A DNA stretch of 35,108 nt from a virus, in IMG/VR virus record IMGVR_UViG_3300028198_000279, positions 1 to 35,108 of that record; one strand, given 5' to 3'. The position numbers and the translations under genes were made by a program. The notes beneath the pieces are model-generated. The model was not told the DNA's origin. It did not search any database and saw nothing but the letters and a program-made list of their open reading frames with translations. This document shows, piece by piece, positions 1 through 7,781 of the stretch (position 1 is the stretch's first letter; every line of letters begins with the position of its first letter).

Positions 1-276
1 AATATTATGTGAAACATTCTGTAGGTTCACCACAGATGAATCTGGGTGGTCTAATTCCCCCATAGCCCGACGTTCTTTAATATAGGTGGTTGTATACTTC
101 TTAGCCTCTCTTACTAAAACTTCACGCGGATAAACTCTACCATTTTGGTTTTTAGCCTCTGCTCGTTGAAGTACACCTTTAACAATTAATTTACCATCAT
201 TTTCTTTTAATGATTCATTTATCTGTTCCGATTTTACTTCAAATGGTAGATAATCTACTAATAGTTCCTTGTTCAT
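1..276 (-). CDS. 21: Prohead core protease, gp21-like (N-terminal 92 residues, runs off the window)
   Basis: The ATG at 276-274 opens a frame (MNKELLVDYLPFEV...) that stays open to base 1, giving 92 codons of a truncated gene. Residues from about 32 read IVKGVLQRAEAKNQNGRVYP, then REVL, and later ERRAMGELDHPDSS. This VxxGxxxxAexxNxNGRxYP and GELDHP pattern is what I associate with the T4-type prohead serine protease gp21 of marine myoviruses; the His of GELDHP is a likely catalytic residue. The enzyme sits in the prohead core and cuts head and internal proteins after Glu in I/L-x-E contexts (family knowledge). The fragment itself contains QINE/S at residues 18-22, a possible self-cleavage site. 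It is two bases downstream of the 85-residue gene, and the order portal, small core genes, protease matches T4. The catalytic Ser lies outside the window. Confidence 0.85.
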   Translation of the reverse strand, partial: MNKELLVDYLPFEVKSEQINESLKENDGKLIVKGVLQRAEAKNQNGRVYPREVLVREAKKYTTTYIKERRAMGELDHPDSSVVNLQNVSHNI

Positions 277-278
277 AA

Positions 279-536
279 TTATTTTATCCTCTTAGTGAGT
301 GCCATAAATTCTCTCATAAATTTAGTTATATTCTGTTGATATGACCTTATTATTTTATTAGCCGTGGGTTTTTCACCACCACTACTTAAATCTTGTGCTA
401 ACTCATACATCGTATGACGTAAACGACTTTCTGCCTTACGTAAAGTCTTTATCTGTTTTTGTAATTTTTTATCACTAACAGGTGCCTCTATTAAAAGTTC
501 AGAAGCCTCAAGAAAATCTTTTAATCCTACAGACAT
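279..536 (-). CDS. Small charged helical protein of the head-gene cluster
   Basis: 85 residues, start ATG overlapping the stop of the upstream gene (TAATG). The sequence is rich in Lys, Arg, Glu and Gln and looks almost wholly helical; residues 23-50 (KKLQKQIKTLRKAESRLRH...) could form a coiled coil. No known catalytic motif. In T4 the slot between portal gp20 and protease gp21 holds the small prohead-core proteins gp67 (about 80 residues) and gp68 (about 141 residues). By place and size this protein and its 145-residue neighbour could be their counterparts, although T4 has the shorter one first and I see no convincing sequence match. Role in the prohead core is therefore a positional inference. 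Confidence 0.7.
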   Translation of the reverse strand: MSVGLKDFLEASELLIEAPVSDKKLQKQIKTLRKAESRLRHTMYELAQDLSSGGEKPTANKIIRSYQQNITKFMREFMALTKRIK

Positions 537-973
537 TAGTATAATTTACCAACTTTATTAGCTAATTTAACTAATCTCTCACTAATTTTACCTAATGCCT
601 TATGAGTAGTTTTCCAATAATCTCTTGAATCTATGTTCAATTCATTTTTCAGTCTAACATTATATTGAACAGTTCTTTCTAATTCTTGTAAGGAATCACG
701 AGTTTCTCTCATTGCTAAACCAATTTTTTGTTTAGGTGTTAAAGTCTCATCATTTCTATATTGATGATATCTGCCTTCTTTAACAACTTCATATCCAGTT
801 GAATTGGTTGCCACTTCTTCTTCCTTATCCTTATCTTTCTTTTTCTTCGAACTAAATGCAAACGGTGTATTATATCCTGCAATATCACCAGTTTGTGTAA
901 TTTCATTAGTGCTTAATAATTCTCTAACAAATGCCCTAATATATTGTCTTAACTTATTTTCTGTCAAGGACAT
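536..973 (-). CDS. Head-region protein with an IIREEL-type N-terminal helix
   Basis: 145 residues; GGAG sits 7 bases before the ATG at 973, inside the end of the upstream gene (20-base overlap). The N-terminus, residues 1-23, is a charged amphipathic helix (KLRQYIRAFVRELL) followed by STNE, like the leaders found on many other proteins in this window (KLRQYIR compared with QLREIIR and KLRRVIR). A low-complexity Lys/Glu stretch follows at about 43-53 (KKKKDKDKEEE), then a helical C-terminal half. Length and position recall T4 gp68, a prohead-core protein, but homology cannot be shown by eye. The leader suggests targeting to the prohead core and removal by gp21 after STNE-24 (inference). Confidence 0.72.
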   Translation of the reverse strand: MSLTENKLRQYIRAFVRELLSTNEITQTGDIAGYNTPFAFSSKKKKDKDKEEEVATNSTGYEVVKEGRYHQYRNDETLTPKQKIGLAMRETRDSLQELERTVQYNVRLKNELNIDSRDYWKTTHKALGKISERLVKLANKVGKLY

Positions 974-1811
974 CTTCTAACTCCGTTATCAAATCATAAT
1001 ATCTTAATAAAGTTGTTAATTTCTTCTCAGTATTTTTATTTTCACTAATAGTATCTACAAAGTTAATCGCCTCTGTTAACTTAATTTTAGTAATATCATC
1101 ATCTATAGCAGGTACAAGTTTTTTCAGATAACTTTTTATTTTACCCACCTCTACTTGTACAAATTCTCTTAATGAAGTAGCATTAGAAACATTATTAATA
1201 TATTTTCTCAATACTTCTTTTTGTTCTGTAGATAATTTAGAATACTTTTTATTAAACTTTTCTACCATTAACTCATAAGCAAGTAATCTAACATCCTTTT
1301 CTTCAGTAGTTACTGGAGATTCACTAACCTTTTTATTAGGATTAGAGGAAATTAAATTTTCAACAATAGTATATCTTGAATCTACTTCTTCTTTTGGACT
1401 ATAACTTTCGTTTGAAGTCTCAATAGAAAATAGTTTCCAAATGGAAGCCAATTGTTTAAAATTAGGGATTTTTGAAGTAAATAATGTTTTTACATCATAA
1501 TCTTCTTTAATTTCTTTTATTAAATTAAATTTTTCCCTTCTAAGAGAGGCATTTGTAATTTGTGCCCGTTCTTTTAAGACGGCATCTACCAATCTGTTTG
1601 CACGTTCTTCAGAATTATATCGTTCTTTTGTTAAAATTTCATATAATTCTAACTCTTTACCTAATGCAGTATTTTTATTAAAATACTTTTTGACTAAATT
1701 TACAGATTTTGATTCTTTATTGCTCAGTATATCTGATGTTATTTGTCGAGTCAAAACTTCAAATAACACACCAGTATTTTTAATTTTACTGTGCTTCAAC
1801 TTTTTAGACAT
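954..1811 (-). CDS. Conserved-looking head-cluster protein of unknown function
   Basis: 285 residues. GGAG lies 7 bases before the ATG at 1811 (ATTGGAGTGATATATG). The protein is Lys/Glu-rich and mostly helical with no transmembrane segment; the N-terminus reads KLKHSKIKNTGVLFEVLTRQ. It follows the portal gene after a 65-base gap that holds a possible promoter element. It contains LTE/A near residue 246, which fits gp21 cleavage, but one such tripeptide is expected by chance in a protein this acidic. Position between portal and protease argues for a role in prohead assembly, perhaps core or scaffold. I do not recognise a named family, so no function is claimed. Confidence 0.75.
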   Translation of the reverse strand: MSKKLKHSKIKNTGVLFEVLTRQITSDILSNKESKSVNLVKKYFNKNTALGKELELYEILTKERYNSEERANRLVDAVLKERAQITNASLRREKFNLIKEIKEDYDVKTLFTSKIPNFKQLASIWKLFSIETSNESYSPKEEVDSRYTIVENLISSNPNKKVSESPVTTEEKDVRLLAYELMVEKFNKKYSKLSTEQKEVLRKYINNVSNATSLREFVQVEVGKIKSYLKKLVPAIDDDITKIKLTEAINFVDTISENKNTEKKLTTLLRYYDLITELEDVLDRK

Positions 1812-1844
1812 ATATCACTCCAATGATAATTATATTCACTCTAT

Positions 1845-1852
1845 TATAAATA
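1845..1852. promoter_or_regulatory. TATAAATA element in the portal / 285-residue gene gap
   Basis: The plus strand reads TATAAATA, identical to the T4 late-promoter core, so on the coding (minus) strand it reads TATTTATA. It lies about 34-41 bases upstream of the ATG at 1811. The same element occurs at nearly the same distance before the starts at 6529 and 17664. The coding strand also has TATATAAATT about 20 bases further upstream, which could be a degenerate late promoter in the right orientation. AT richness makes chance matches common, so this is tentative. Confidence 0.35.
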
Positions 1853-1876
1853 TTAAACTTCTAAAATTTATATATA

Positions 1877-3688
1877 TTACGATTTAGAATTTATTTCCTT
1901 ATCATATTCCTCTTTTACTTCCTCAGACTCAGTTAATATCTTTGTATGAGGTTTAATTAATGTTCCCTTTAGTTTATCAACGTGGGCTAAAGCTAATGAC
2001 TTACCATATTTAGGTGCTCCACTCCCACCTTTTCTTTTATCGTGTTTTCCTAATGGATCTCTTCCTCTTGCACTACCATCTTTTCCATAGTGAGGGCCTT
2101 CTTTAGGTCTACCTGCTCCCGGCTGTCCACCTTCTGGAGCTCCACCCTCATCTTCTAACTCATGACCAGTTCTTCCCATAGCTAAATCACTCGGTGTTCC
2201 TTGTGATTCACCAGATTTTGCTGGATCATTTCCTTCCGTTTCTATTTGTCCTCTTCTAAATTTTTGCTTAAAATCGAAAACAATACCTTCATCTTCTTTT
2301 TTAATTTCTTCTTCGGTGAATCCAAATATGTTTCTATAAATCCAATCTGTAGAAACTATACCATCTTGTAACATTGAAGATGCAAGTGAAGTTTTACTCG
2401 TCCACAACTCAATTTTTTCTTGTTCATATATTGTAGATGGATTTGTTAAACCTAAATCAAAATTAACTAAATCTGCGTCTGTATATCCTTGTACGTATAA
2501 ATGTACAATAGCAATCTTTGTTAATTCACTAACAATAATTCTTTGTATTCTTTCAATCGTTCTTGCAAATCTAACATCTTCTGCTGCTAAAGTTGCCTTT
2601 GAACCAACTTGTTCTTCGTATCCAAGAAACGCCTTTGGAATCTTTAATGCTGCCATCAACTTATTTCTTAGATACTCAATATCTTCAACTGCTTCATAAG
2701 TTAATCCAGGTAATGAATCTATTTGTGTTCCACTATCTCCACCACGAACAGGTACAAAGAAATCTTCTGTTATGTTTTGCATATTATATCGTAAATTATA
2801 ATCACCAGATTCTTTTTCTACTACGGGTGCCTTTTTCATTTTATTGATAATTTGTTGCATATAATTATCAACTTCGTTTGGTGGAATATTACCTATATCA
2901 ATTTTAAATACTCTCTTTTCTGGAGCTCTCATAATTCTGTGAATCAACATAGCATCTTCCATAAGTGAAAGTTGTTTCCAAGTCTTTCTACCACCTTCAA
3001 CCATAGCCTTACCATACGGTAAATAATTTGAATCTCCCAATAATCTAAAATGTGCAATTTCGAAATTTTCAAATTCTTGTTGAGTATGAGTTACTTTTGT
3101 CTGATTTGGATCTGCTGATTCTAATACAAACTTAACATATTCTGGATTTTCTGGATCAATTCCTTCTAATCTCACTACATCATAGCTTGATAACGGAACT
3201 ACATTTTTAACTCCATATTTATCATCTATTTCTAAATGTAAAAAGAAATCTCCATACTTACACATATTACGAACCCAAGACCATAAATTAAATTCTACAT
3301 TCAAAATATCATAAAATAAATTATGTAATATTTGTTTTATTTGATCATTATCACTATTGATTGTTAAAACATCACCATACTCGGATTTCATTGTTGATTC
3401 ATCTGAATAAACATCCAATGCTGATGATATAATAGAATCACTATCCATTGATTCATAATCTCTAAATAACCCTAACCGCATTGAGCGTACCATCGCGGTA
3501 TCTGAATATCCAGATAATCCTTTACCCGTTGAAAACAATCGTTGATATCTATCCACCAATTGTTTTTGTGGTAAATATTGTACTTTACTCGTATCTGCTA
3601 CTTTTAATTTTCTTCCACCAACGTTTCTAACAATAACGTTACCTGAAAATAATCTAAACAGTCGAGCTCTTATTGATGTATCTGCCAT
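1877..3688 (-). CDS. 20: Portal (head-tail connector) protein, gp20-like
   Basis: 603 residues, AGAGGA 4 bases before the ATG. T4 gp20-type portals form the dodecameric ring at the head vertex through which DNA is packed and ejected and around which the prohead starts. Residues from about 90 to 480 have the expected pattern, e.g. SDSIISSALDVYSDEST, EFNLWSWVRNMCKYGDFFL, and KIPKAFLGYEEQVGSKATLA before the long terminal helix. T4 gp20 is about 524 residues; the excess is mostly a Gly/Pro/Asp-rich, probably disordered tail from about 490 onward. The tail ends with KTKILTESEEV-like sequence (KILTE/S), a plausible gp21 site. The gene starts only 8 bases after the terminase stop, with no sheath or tube gene between them, unlike T4. 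Confidence 0.9.
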   Translation of the reverse strand: MADTSIRARLFRLFSGNVIVRNVGGRKLKVADTSKVQYLPQKQLVDRYQRLFSTGKGLSGYSDTAMVRSMRLGLFRDYESMDSDSIISSALDVYSDESTMKSEYGDVLTINSDNDQIKQILHNLFYDILNVEFNLWSWVRNMCKYGDFFLHLEIDDKYGVKNVVPLSSYDVVRLEGIDPENPEYVKFVLESADPNQTKVTHTQQEFENFEIAHFRLLGDSNYLPYGKAMVEGGRKTWKQLSLMEDAMLIHRIMRAPEKRVFKIDIGNIPPNEVDNYMQQIINKMKKAPVVEKESGDYNLRYNMQNITEDFFVPVRGGDSGTQIDSLPGLTYEAVEDIEYLRNKLMAALKIPKAFLGYEEQVGSKATLAAEDVRFARTIERIQRIIVSELTKIAIVHLYVQGYTDADLVNFDLGLTNPSTIYEQEKIELWTSKTSLASSMLQDGIVSTDWIYRNIFGFTEEEIKKEDEGIVFDFKQKFRRGQIETEGNDPAKSGESQGTPSDLAMGRTGHELEDEGGAPEGGQPGAGRPKEGPHYGKDGSARGRDPLGKHDKRKGGSGAPKYGKSLALAHVDKLKGTLIKPHTKILTESEEVKEEYDKEINSKS

Positions 3689-3696
3689 ACTTTCCT

Positions 3697-5286
3697 CTAA
3701 TTAATTAACCATTCCAATGATTCTTTTTCTTTATTTCTATTTCCTACATCCCATTGCCAGGCATCCTGACCAGGGTTTTCATCTGTTACATATATACCAG
3801 GATTCATATCAATCCCCGCCAAACTTTTCTTCTGTAATTCTATTCCTTCGGCCCTCAATCTTAATGCTGTTTCTCTTATCCACAATCCAATACCAAATGA
3901 CATTACTAAGTCATCATTGTATCCTTGCATAGCTTCAGCTTTAGTTCCGTTATATATAAATACGAATAATTCATCAATTAATCTCTGGGAATAAACTTTA
4001 ACTGATTTTTCTCTAAAAAATTCTTCTAATTTAGAAATAACCAAAGGTCTTGTTTTTGTAGACATTGTAAACCCAGGAATCATTTGTTTTTCTTGTCTAT
4101 AAAGTTTATTAGACATTTGTTTTTGTGTATCCACATATTGTAAATCTTTACTCATATAAAATAAGTTATCATATTCTCTATCTATTACTTGTTGAATTGC
4201 TGCCCACCCAATTGTGGCGTTCTCAATTACCAATAATGCGTTATTATATTCCTTAGATATATTTACAAGTAAGTTACCATAATCCCTTGTAGAAATCTTA
4301 CCTTTATATTCCGCTACTTGTTTACAATCTTCTACTTCCATAACATGAAATGCCGAGTAGTCGGTCGCATCCCCCCTACTAACATCTGCACTCACAACAT
4401 AATCTTTTGTATAATTTGGTTGTTCCCATATCCAAACATTATTATCAACTCCACGTTTTTCCATAGGGTCTTTTACCATAGTGGTTCTATATTCTTCTAA
4501 AATAACACCATCAACTACAGATTGACCAGAAGTGATAAAGTCACAATCACATTCTTGAGCGGCCATTGAAGGCCCCAATAATTTATCTTGTTCATCTCTC
4601 CAAGGTTGTTCTCTATCTGGATGTATAGTCCAATGAAGTTTAATCATATTCCAATTATTAGCACCATCTTCAGCATCTACCCAAGTTCTATGAAACCAAT
4701 TACCAACACCATTTGGTGTAGAAAGTGCAATACATCTACCACCTAATGCCAATGTTTGAGATGCAGCAGTCCATATTGAATCTATTTTAGGAATAAATGC
4801 CGCCTCATCTAACACCAATAAAGATAGTGCCTCTGAACGACCTGCTTCATCTGAACTTGCGATTGCCTTGATTTGAGAACCATTTCTATATCTTAATGAT
4901 AATTTATTATCTTCCACACAATTGGCCTTTAACCAACTTGGAAGATTTGCGTGCATTACACGAACTTTTGTTACTAAATTTTTAGCAGTATCTTGTTTGG
5001 TGGCAATTACTAATATGTTCTTATCTTGATGAAATGTCATCATCCATAATGCATATCCCGCAGTTAATGTACTGATACCTAACTGTCTTGCCTTTAAAAT
5101 AACATTATATTCATTTTTTAATAAATCTTCAATTGTTCTTTCTTGAAAATCATACAAATTAAATGGTATTTTCCCTTTAAGTGGATGTTGAATTACGCAA
5201 TACTTTCTTAAAAAATATACAGGAGATTCTGCACATTTTAAAAATTCTCGTTTTATTGCATTTTTTATATTTTTCTTATTATCCAT
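3697..5286 (-). CDS. 17: Large terminase subunit, gp17-like packaging ATPase/nuclease
   Basis: 529 residues. It pumps DNA into the prohead and cuts the concatemer. The N-terminal ATPase shows an adenine-binding YDFQ at 45-48, a variant Walker A KARQLGIST at 65-73, Walker B LLVLDEAAF at 157-165, and a coupling motif LSTPNG at 188-193. The C-terminal RNase H-type nuclease begins with VVSADVSRGD at 297-306 (Asp301 as metal ligand), followed by LVIENATIGW and NDDLVMS, which supply further acidic residues. Length is somewhat below T4 gp17 (610). Its start ATG overlaps the stop of the upstream 124-residue gene and its stop is 8 bases before the portal gene, so the two packaging-vertex genes are probably translated together. 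No small terminase is recognised in the window. Confidence 0.93.
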   Translation of the reverse strand: MDNKKNIKNAIKREFLKCAESPVYFLRKYCVIQHPLKGKIPFNLYDFQERTIEDLLKNEYNVILKARQLGISTLTAGYALWMMTFHQDKNILVIATKQDTAKNLVTKVRVMHANLPSWLKANCVEDNKLSLRYRNGSQIKAIASSDEAGRSEALSLLVLDEAAFIPKIDSIWTAASQTLALGGRCIALSTPNGVGNWFHRTWVDAEDGANNWNMIKLHWTIHPDREQPWRDEQDKLLGPSMAAQECDCDFITSGQSVVDGVILEEYRTTMVKDPMEKRGVDNNVWIWEQPNYTKDYVVSADVSRGDATDYSAFHVMEVEDCKQVAEYKGKISTRDYGNLLVNISKEYNNALLVIENATIGWAAIQQVIDREYDNLFYMSKDLQYVDTQKQMSNKLYRQEKQMIPGFTMSTKTRPLVISKLEEFFREKSVKVYSQRLIDELFVFIYNGTKAEAMQGYNDDLVMSFGIGLWIRETALRLRAEGIELQKKSLAGIDMNPGIYVTDENPGQDAWQWDVGNRNKEKESLEWLIN

Positions 5287-5660
5287 TATTTAAACCAGTT
5301 GATACCTTTACCTATATTATATGCCGGTATTCCGACTATTCCTGCTCCATAGACAAAATATAACCATTTATTTTCATACCAAGATGGTTTTACTAATTTT
5401 ACCTTCTTTTCTAATAACTTAATTTGTTCATCAGATAATTTAATTTGAGATTCATATAAAACTTTTAAAGAATCATCTTCTACTGACTTTCCCTTATAAA
5501 TATCAAATAAACTGTCCTGATACGAAACTATTTTTGATAAACTTTCTACTTCAAATTGTAACTGTTTTATATTATTAGTTAAACTTATAGCATCCTCTTC
5601 GGTCAGAGTCATTTGTCCGAAAAGTGAACCAATTAGGAATAAGTGTATTATCCATTTCAT
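5286..5660 (-). CDS. Small membrane protein with signal-like N-terminus and coiled coil
   Basis: 124 residues. The N-terminus MKWIIHLFLIGSLFGQ looks like a signal peptide or a membrane anchor. Residues 20-90 are helical and charged (KQLQFEVESLSKIV..., KLSDEQIKLLEKKVKLV), suggesting a coiled coil. Near the C-terminus KWLYFVYGAGIVGIPAYNIG could be a second membrane segment. The anchor plus coiled coil layout is reminiscent of spanins that disrupt the outer membrane, but no lipobox or partner gene is seen, so this is only one possibility. No clear Shine-Dalgarno is visible before the ATG. The gene overlaps the terminase start by one base. Confidence 0.65.
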   Translation of the reverse strand: MKWIIHLFLIGSLFGQMTLTEEDAISLTNNIKQLQFEVESLSKIVSYQDSLFDIYKGKSVEDDSLKVLYESQIKLSDEQIKLLEKKVKLVKPSWYENKWLYFVYGAGIVGIPAYNIGKGINWFK

Positions 5661-5678
5661 TAGTCAAGATTATTTTAA

Positions 5679-5933
5679 TTATCTATGTAGGACGTGAACT
5701 ACACCAGTTGAACCAATTACTACTTTCCTTACACCAATTGGATAAAGTGTTTTAGTGGTAATTTGATCCGTATCTAATGTTCCACCACTAGCACAATGTA
5801 TTACTACATTAGTAGCATTTTCAACAATAAATCCCGCACCAGAATTTGAACCTGTGGCATGAAAGGTAGTACTTGACGCCACCTCTGTTACCTTATTATA
5901 ATCACCCAGTGCTAAATTGTCTGGTATTGCCAT
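5679..5933 (-). CDS. Small beta-rich protein, possibly a virion decoration protein
   Basis: 84 residues with AGGAG 6 bases before the ATG. The composition is rich in Thr, Val, Ser and Gly with few Lys, quite unlike the basic, helical proteins around it, and the alternating pattern (FIVENATNVVIHCASG, RKVVIGSTGVVHVLH) predicts beta strands. No signal peptide or catalytic motif. Small proteins of this type often decorate capsids or tails, but I do not recognise this one. It lies between two putative membrane proteins upstream of the terminase. Confidence 0.68.
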   Translation of the reverse strand: MAIPDNLALGDYNKVTEVASSTTFHATGSNSGAGFIVENATNVVIHCASGGTLDTDQITTKTLYPIGVRKVVIGSTGVVHVLHR

Positions 5934-5945
5934 TTTAATCTCCTA

Positions 5946-6275
5946 TTATTTTTTCTTAGCAAATTCTCTTAAAAAATCTTCAGCCTCAGAAATATCTTTT
6001 ACTTTCTTTGTCTTAGAAGAACCTTTTTTTACTTCTTCTATTTCTTTTTCAAGTTTTTCTGCCTTTGTTTTTAATTTATCACTCTTTTTAGAAACAGATT
6101 TAGTGGCAGACTTAATTTGTTTCTTTTTTTTCTTTATATCTTTAATTTTTTTGTCTATCTTTACTATTTTCTTCTTTTTTATCTTAGATAATAGTTGAGA
6201 TAATCCCAGAAAAAAAGTAAATATCCAAACAGGATTAATTTTTTTAAAGAATTTCCTGATTGAGTCCCTACTCAT
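5946..6275 (-). CDS. Very basic coiled-coil protein with one membrane segment
   Basis: 109 residues. Residues 15-28 (PVWIFTFFLGLSQLL) form a short hydrophobic segment. It is followed by a strikingly Lys-rich run (KIKKKKIVKIDKKIKDIKK and on) and then a heptad-like helix (KLKTKAEKLEKEIEEVKKG). The pattern suggests a membrane- or DNA-contacting rod. The start ATG overlaps the stop of the upstream 84-residue gene. T-rich sequence on the opposite strand produces a long plus-strand frame here, which I regard as a shadow. No family recognised. Confidence 0.65.
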   Translation of the reverse strand: MSRDSIRKFFKKINPVWIFTFFLGLSQLLSKIKKKKIVKIDKKIKDIKKKKKQIKSATKSVSKKSDKLKTKAEKLEKEIEEVKKGSSKTKKVKDISEAEDFLREFAKKK

Positions 6276-6529
6276 TAAAGACCACGTTTAATTTTAGCAA
6301 AGTATCTAATTAAATCACTTTTATCCAAATTTAACGCCTTAACTATTCTTGCCAGTGCTGCTACTTGTCTTTTTCGATTAAGATTAGCACCTTTAATAGC
6401 ATCAACTGCTTTATTTAAATATCTTTCGGCTTGAGCGGGAAGTTTATAATCTTCTAAACCTTTACCGTCTTCCGTCATCACTTCCTTAATCTCTGTACGA
6501 ATTATATTACGCAATTCATCTTGTGTCAT
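6275..6529 (-). CDS. Leader-bearing small protein, candidate head-packaged cargo
   Basis: 84 residues; AGGAG 7 bases before the ATG. The N-terminal 20 residues, MTQDELRNIIRTEIKEVMTE, form an amphipathic helix ending in MTE before DGKG. This resembles the leaders on the proteins at 13.1-17.7 kb (LRNIIRTEIKEV compared with LREIIREEL and IKEIIKEEIQSV). The rest is a small helical domain (AERYLNKAVDAIKGANLNRK, later IVKALNLDKSDLIRYFAKI). In T4, short N-terminal capsid-targeting sequences direct internal proteins into the prohead core and gp21 removes them; the same role is inferred here. A possible promoter element lies about 40 bases upstream of the start. Confidence 0.7.
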   Translation of the reverse strand: MTQDELRNIIRTEIKEVMTEDGKGLEDYKLPAQAERYLNKAVDAIKGANLNRKRQVAALARIVKALNLDKSDLIRYFAKIKRGL

Positions 6530-6563
6530 AGTAAAATCTCCTAATTATCTATGTTAACATACA

Positions 6564-6571
6564 TATAAATA
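6564..6571. promoter_or_regulatory. TATAAATA element upstream of the 84-residue leader gene
   Basis: The plus strand has TATAAATA; the coding strand reads GATATTTATATG, 35-42 bases before the ATG at 6529. It lies in the 46-base gap after the zinc-ribbon gene and repeats the arrangement seen before 1811 and 17664. Orientation relative to a T4 late promoter is reversed for the minus-strand gene. Confidence 0.35.
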
Positions 6572-6575
6572 TCAA

Positions 6576-7121
6576 TTAAATTGTTTCTTCTAAGTTTTTT
6601 AAATAATCTTCAGCTTCCACTAAAAGTTTTTTCATTTCTTCTCCATCATCTCCACCCCACTTTTCTTCATCTACCGAATAACCATCCGCTCTTACCTGAT
6701 TCAAAAATGTGACCGCATCTGGAGAATTTTTCCACTCTTCTATGGTTTGTTTTAAATCTTTGATATAAGACCGTTTATTTTCTCTAACTTTTGTTTTTTC
6801 ATATTCTTCATAAGTACCATTTATTCTCATTTTGGTTTCTTCGTTTACCACACAATCATGACACCTACTTTGTAAATAATAAAATTTAGTATCTAACCGA
6901 CTTTTCATTATTTTCTTACATTCTGGACAAAACCACGGCATTCTTGCTTCTTTTAATACATCTGCCTTTTCTGAAGAAATTTTTCGTTCTTCTTTCTCTG
7001 TTTCAGTAAGTCCTATTTTATCTCCTTGATATCCTACCATTATACGTTTTTCTGGAGACTTACCATCAAGAATTGATTGTAATGCTTCGTTTTGTCTTTG
7101 ATTTTCTCTACTATATCCCAT
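6576..7121 (-). CDS. Zinc-ribbon protein of unknown function
   Basis: 181 residues, start supported by AGG about 5 bases upstream of the ATG. Cys65-x2-Cys68 (FCPEC) and Cys87-x2-Cys90 (RCHDC) form a four-Cys zinc ribbon separated by 18 residues. The N-terminal 60 residues are charged (IMVGYQGDKIGLTETEKEER), and the C-terminal half is a long acidic helix (RSYIKDLKQTIEEWKN...). Such ribbons bind nucleic acid or protein partners. It sits directly after the GIY-YIG gene. A terminase-associated or virion role is possible from position only, and nothing in the sequence decides it. Confidence 0.75.
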   Translation of the reverse strand: MGYSRENQRQNEALQSILDGKSPEKRIMVGYQGDKIGLTETEKEERKISSEKADVLKEARMPWFCPECKKIMKSRLDTKFYYLQSRCHDCVVNEETKMRINGTYEEYEKTKVRENKRSYIKDLKQTIEEWKNSPDAVTFLNQVRADGYSVDEEKWGGDDGEEMKKLLVEAEDYLKNLEETI

Positions 7122-7127
7122 AATAAC

Positions 7128-7745
7128 CTATACTCCGTATTGCCTTTTATATTTGTAATATGTCGGAATACTTACACCTAATTCATAGATGATTTCTGTT
7201 ACTGACTTATTACTTTCTAATACTTTTATTAAATCTTCTTTTTTCACTTTCGGGTTTTCCTCATAATATCTTTTGTGAGCCAATCTCTGTTTCTCTCTAT
7301 ACTCATCACTTTTCCAAAGTTCTTTACTAACTTTAGAAACTCCTCTTGAAATTTTTTCTCTTACTTCTTTACTTCTCATTACTTCCTTATGTATCTTTGA
7401 GTTTCTTTGTGCTAAACTCATTTTCTTTTTTTGTTCTTTCGTTCTCCTTAAACCCAATGTTGCTTTACCACCTGCAACTGCATCATTAGTTAAACCACCT
7501 GGTGAAATATTGTATTCTGGTTTTAATTTACTAATCCAATATTTCTCTCTTTCATCTAATTTATCAATACTATCTACTACTTCTAATGTTTCAACAATAA
7601 AGTTTTCACCACCATACTTTTTGATAGCATTACTCAATATAATTCCACTACCTTTATAATAGCGATTATTATTTTGTCTGGTCTGTCCTATGTAGAACTT
7701 TCCATTCAATAAATTGGTTGTTTTATATATTCTATAATATCCCAT
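7128..7745 (-). CDS. GIY-YIG homing endonuclease (Seg-like)
   Basis: From the ATG at 7745 the protein is 205 residues and begins MGYYRIYKTTNLLNGKFYIG, the GIY and YIG elements being RIY and YIG. It continues with the family Arg and Glu regions (YYKGSGIILSNAIKKYGG, ENFIVETLE) and EREKYWISKLKPEYNISPGG. The C-terminal part has basic DNA-binding repeats (RTKEQKKKMSLAQRNSK) and ends in a helix-turn-helix-like segment (SVTEIIYELGVSIPTYYKYK). A TTG start at 7772 would add nine residues (MYPIYLYKG) that do not belong to the fold. The only purine-rich run, AAAGG, lies immediately before the ATG, so translation may be weak. It sits as a free-standing gene between a giant cargo gene and the zinc-ribbon gene, as mobile endonucleases often do in T4-like genomes. 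Confidence 0.88.
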   Translation of the reverse strand: MGYYRIYKTTNLLNGKFYIGQTRQNNNRYYKGSGIILSNAIKKYGGENFIVETLEVVDSIDKLDEREKYWISKLKPEYNISPGGLTNDAVAGGKATLGLRRTKEQKKKMSLAQRNSKIHKEVMRSKEVREKISRGVSKVSKELWKSDEYREKQRLAHKRYYEENPKVKKEDLIKVLESNKSVTEIIYELGVSIPTYYKYKRQYGV

Positions 7746-7752
7746 ACCTTTA

Positions 7753-7760
7753 TATAAATA
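7753..7760. promoter_or_regulatory. TATAAATA element at the start of the endonuclease gene
   Basis: Plus strand TATAAATA; coding strand TATATATTTATATAAAGG just before the ATG at 7745. It shares the ATATTTAT core with the other intergenic gaps but is much closer to the start codon, so a message starting here would have almost no leader. It may be chance in an AT-rich spot. Confidence 0.25.
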
Positions 7761-7781
7761 TATAGGATACAAAAAAATGTA

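Noticed and set aside
5917-6198. Plus-strand frame of 93 codons opposite the Lys-rich coiled-coil gene
   Set aside because: Its Phe/Ser-rich translation is the antisense of Lys/Glu codons in a convincing minus-strand gene. No ribosome site, and no other plus-strand gene in the window.
6576-7121. Small terminase gp16
   Set aside because: Position and length are compatible, but the protein is built around a four-Cys zinc ribbon and shows no pattern I can tie to gp16.
7753-7760. T4-type late promoter driving plus-strand genes
   Set aside because: The orientation would fire towards the plus strand, where no gene follows; kept only as a low-confidence element shared between gaps.
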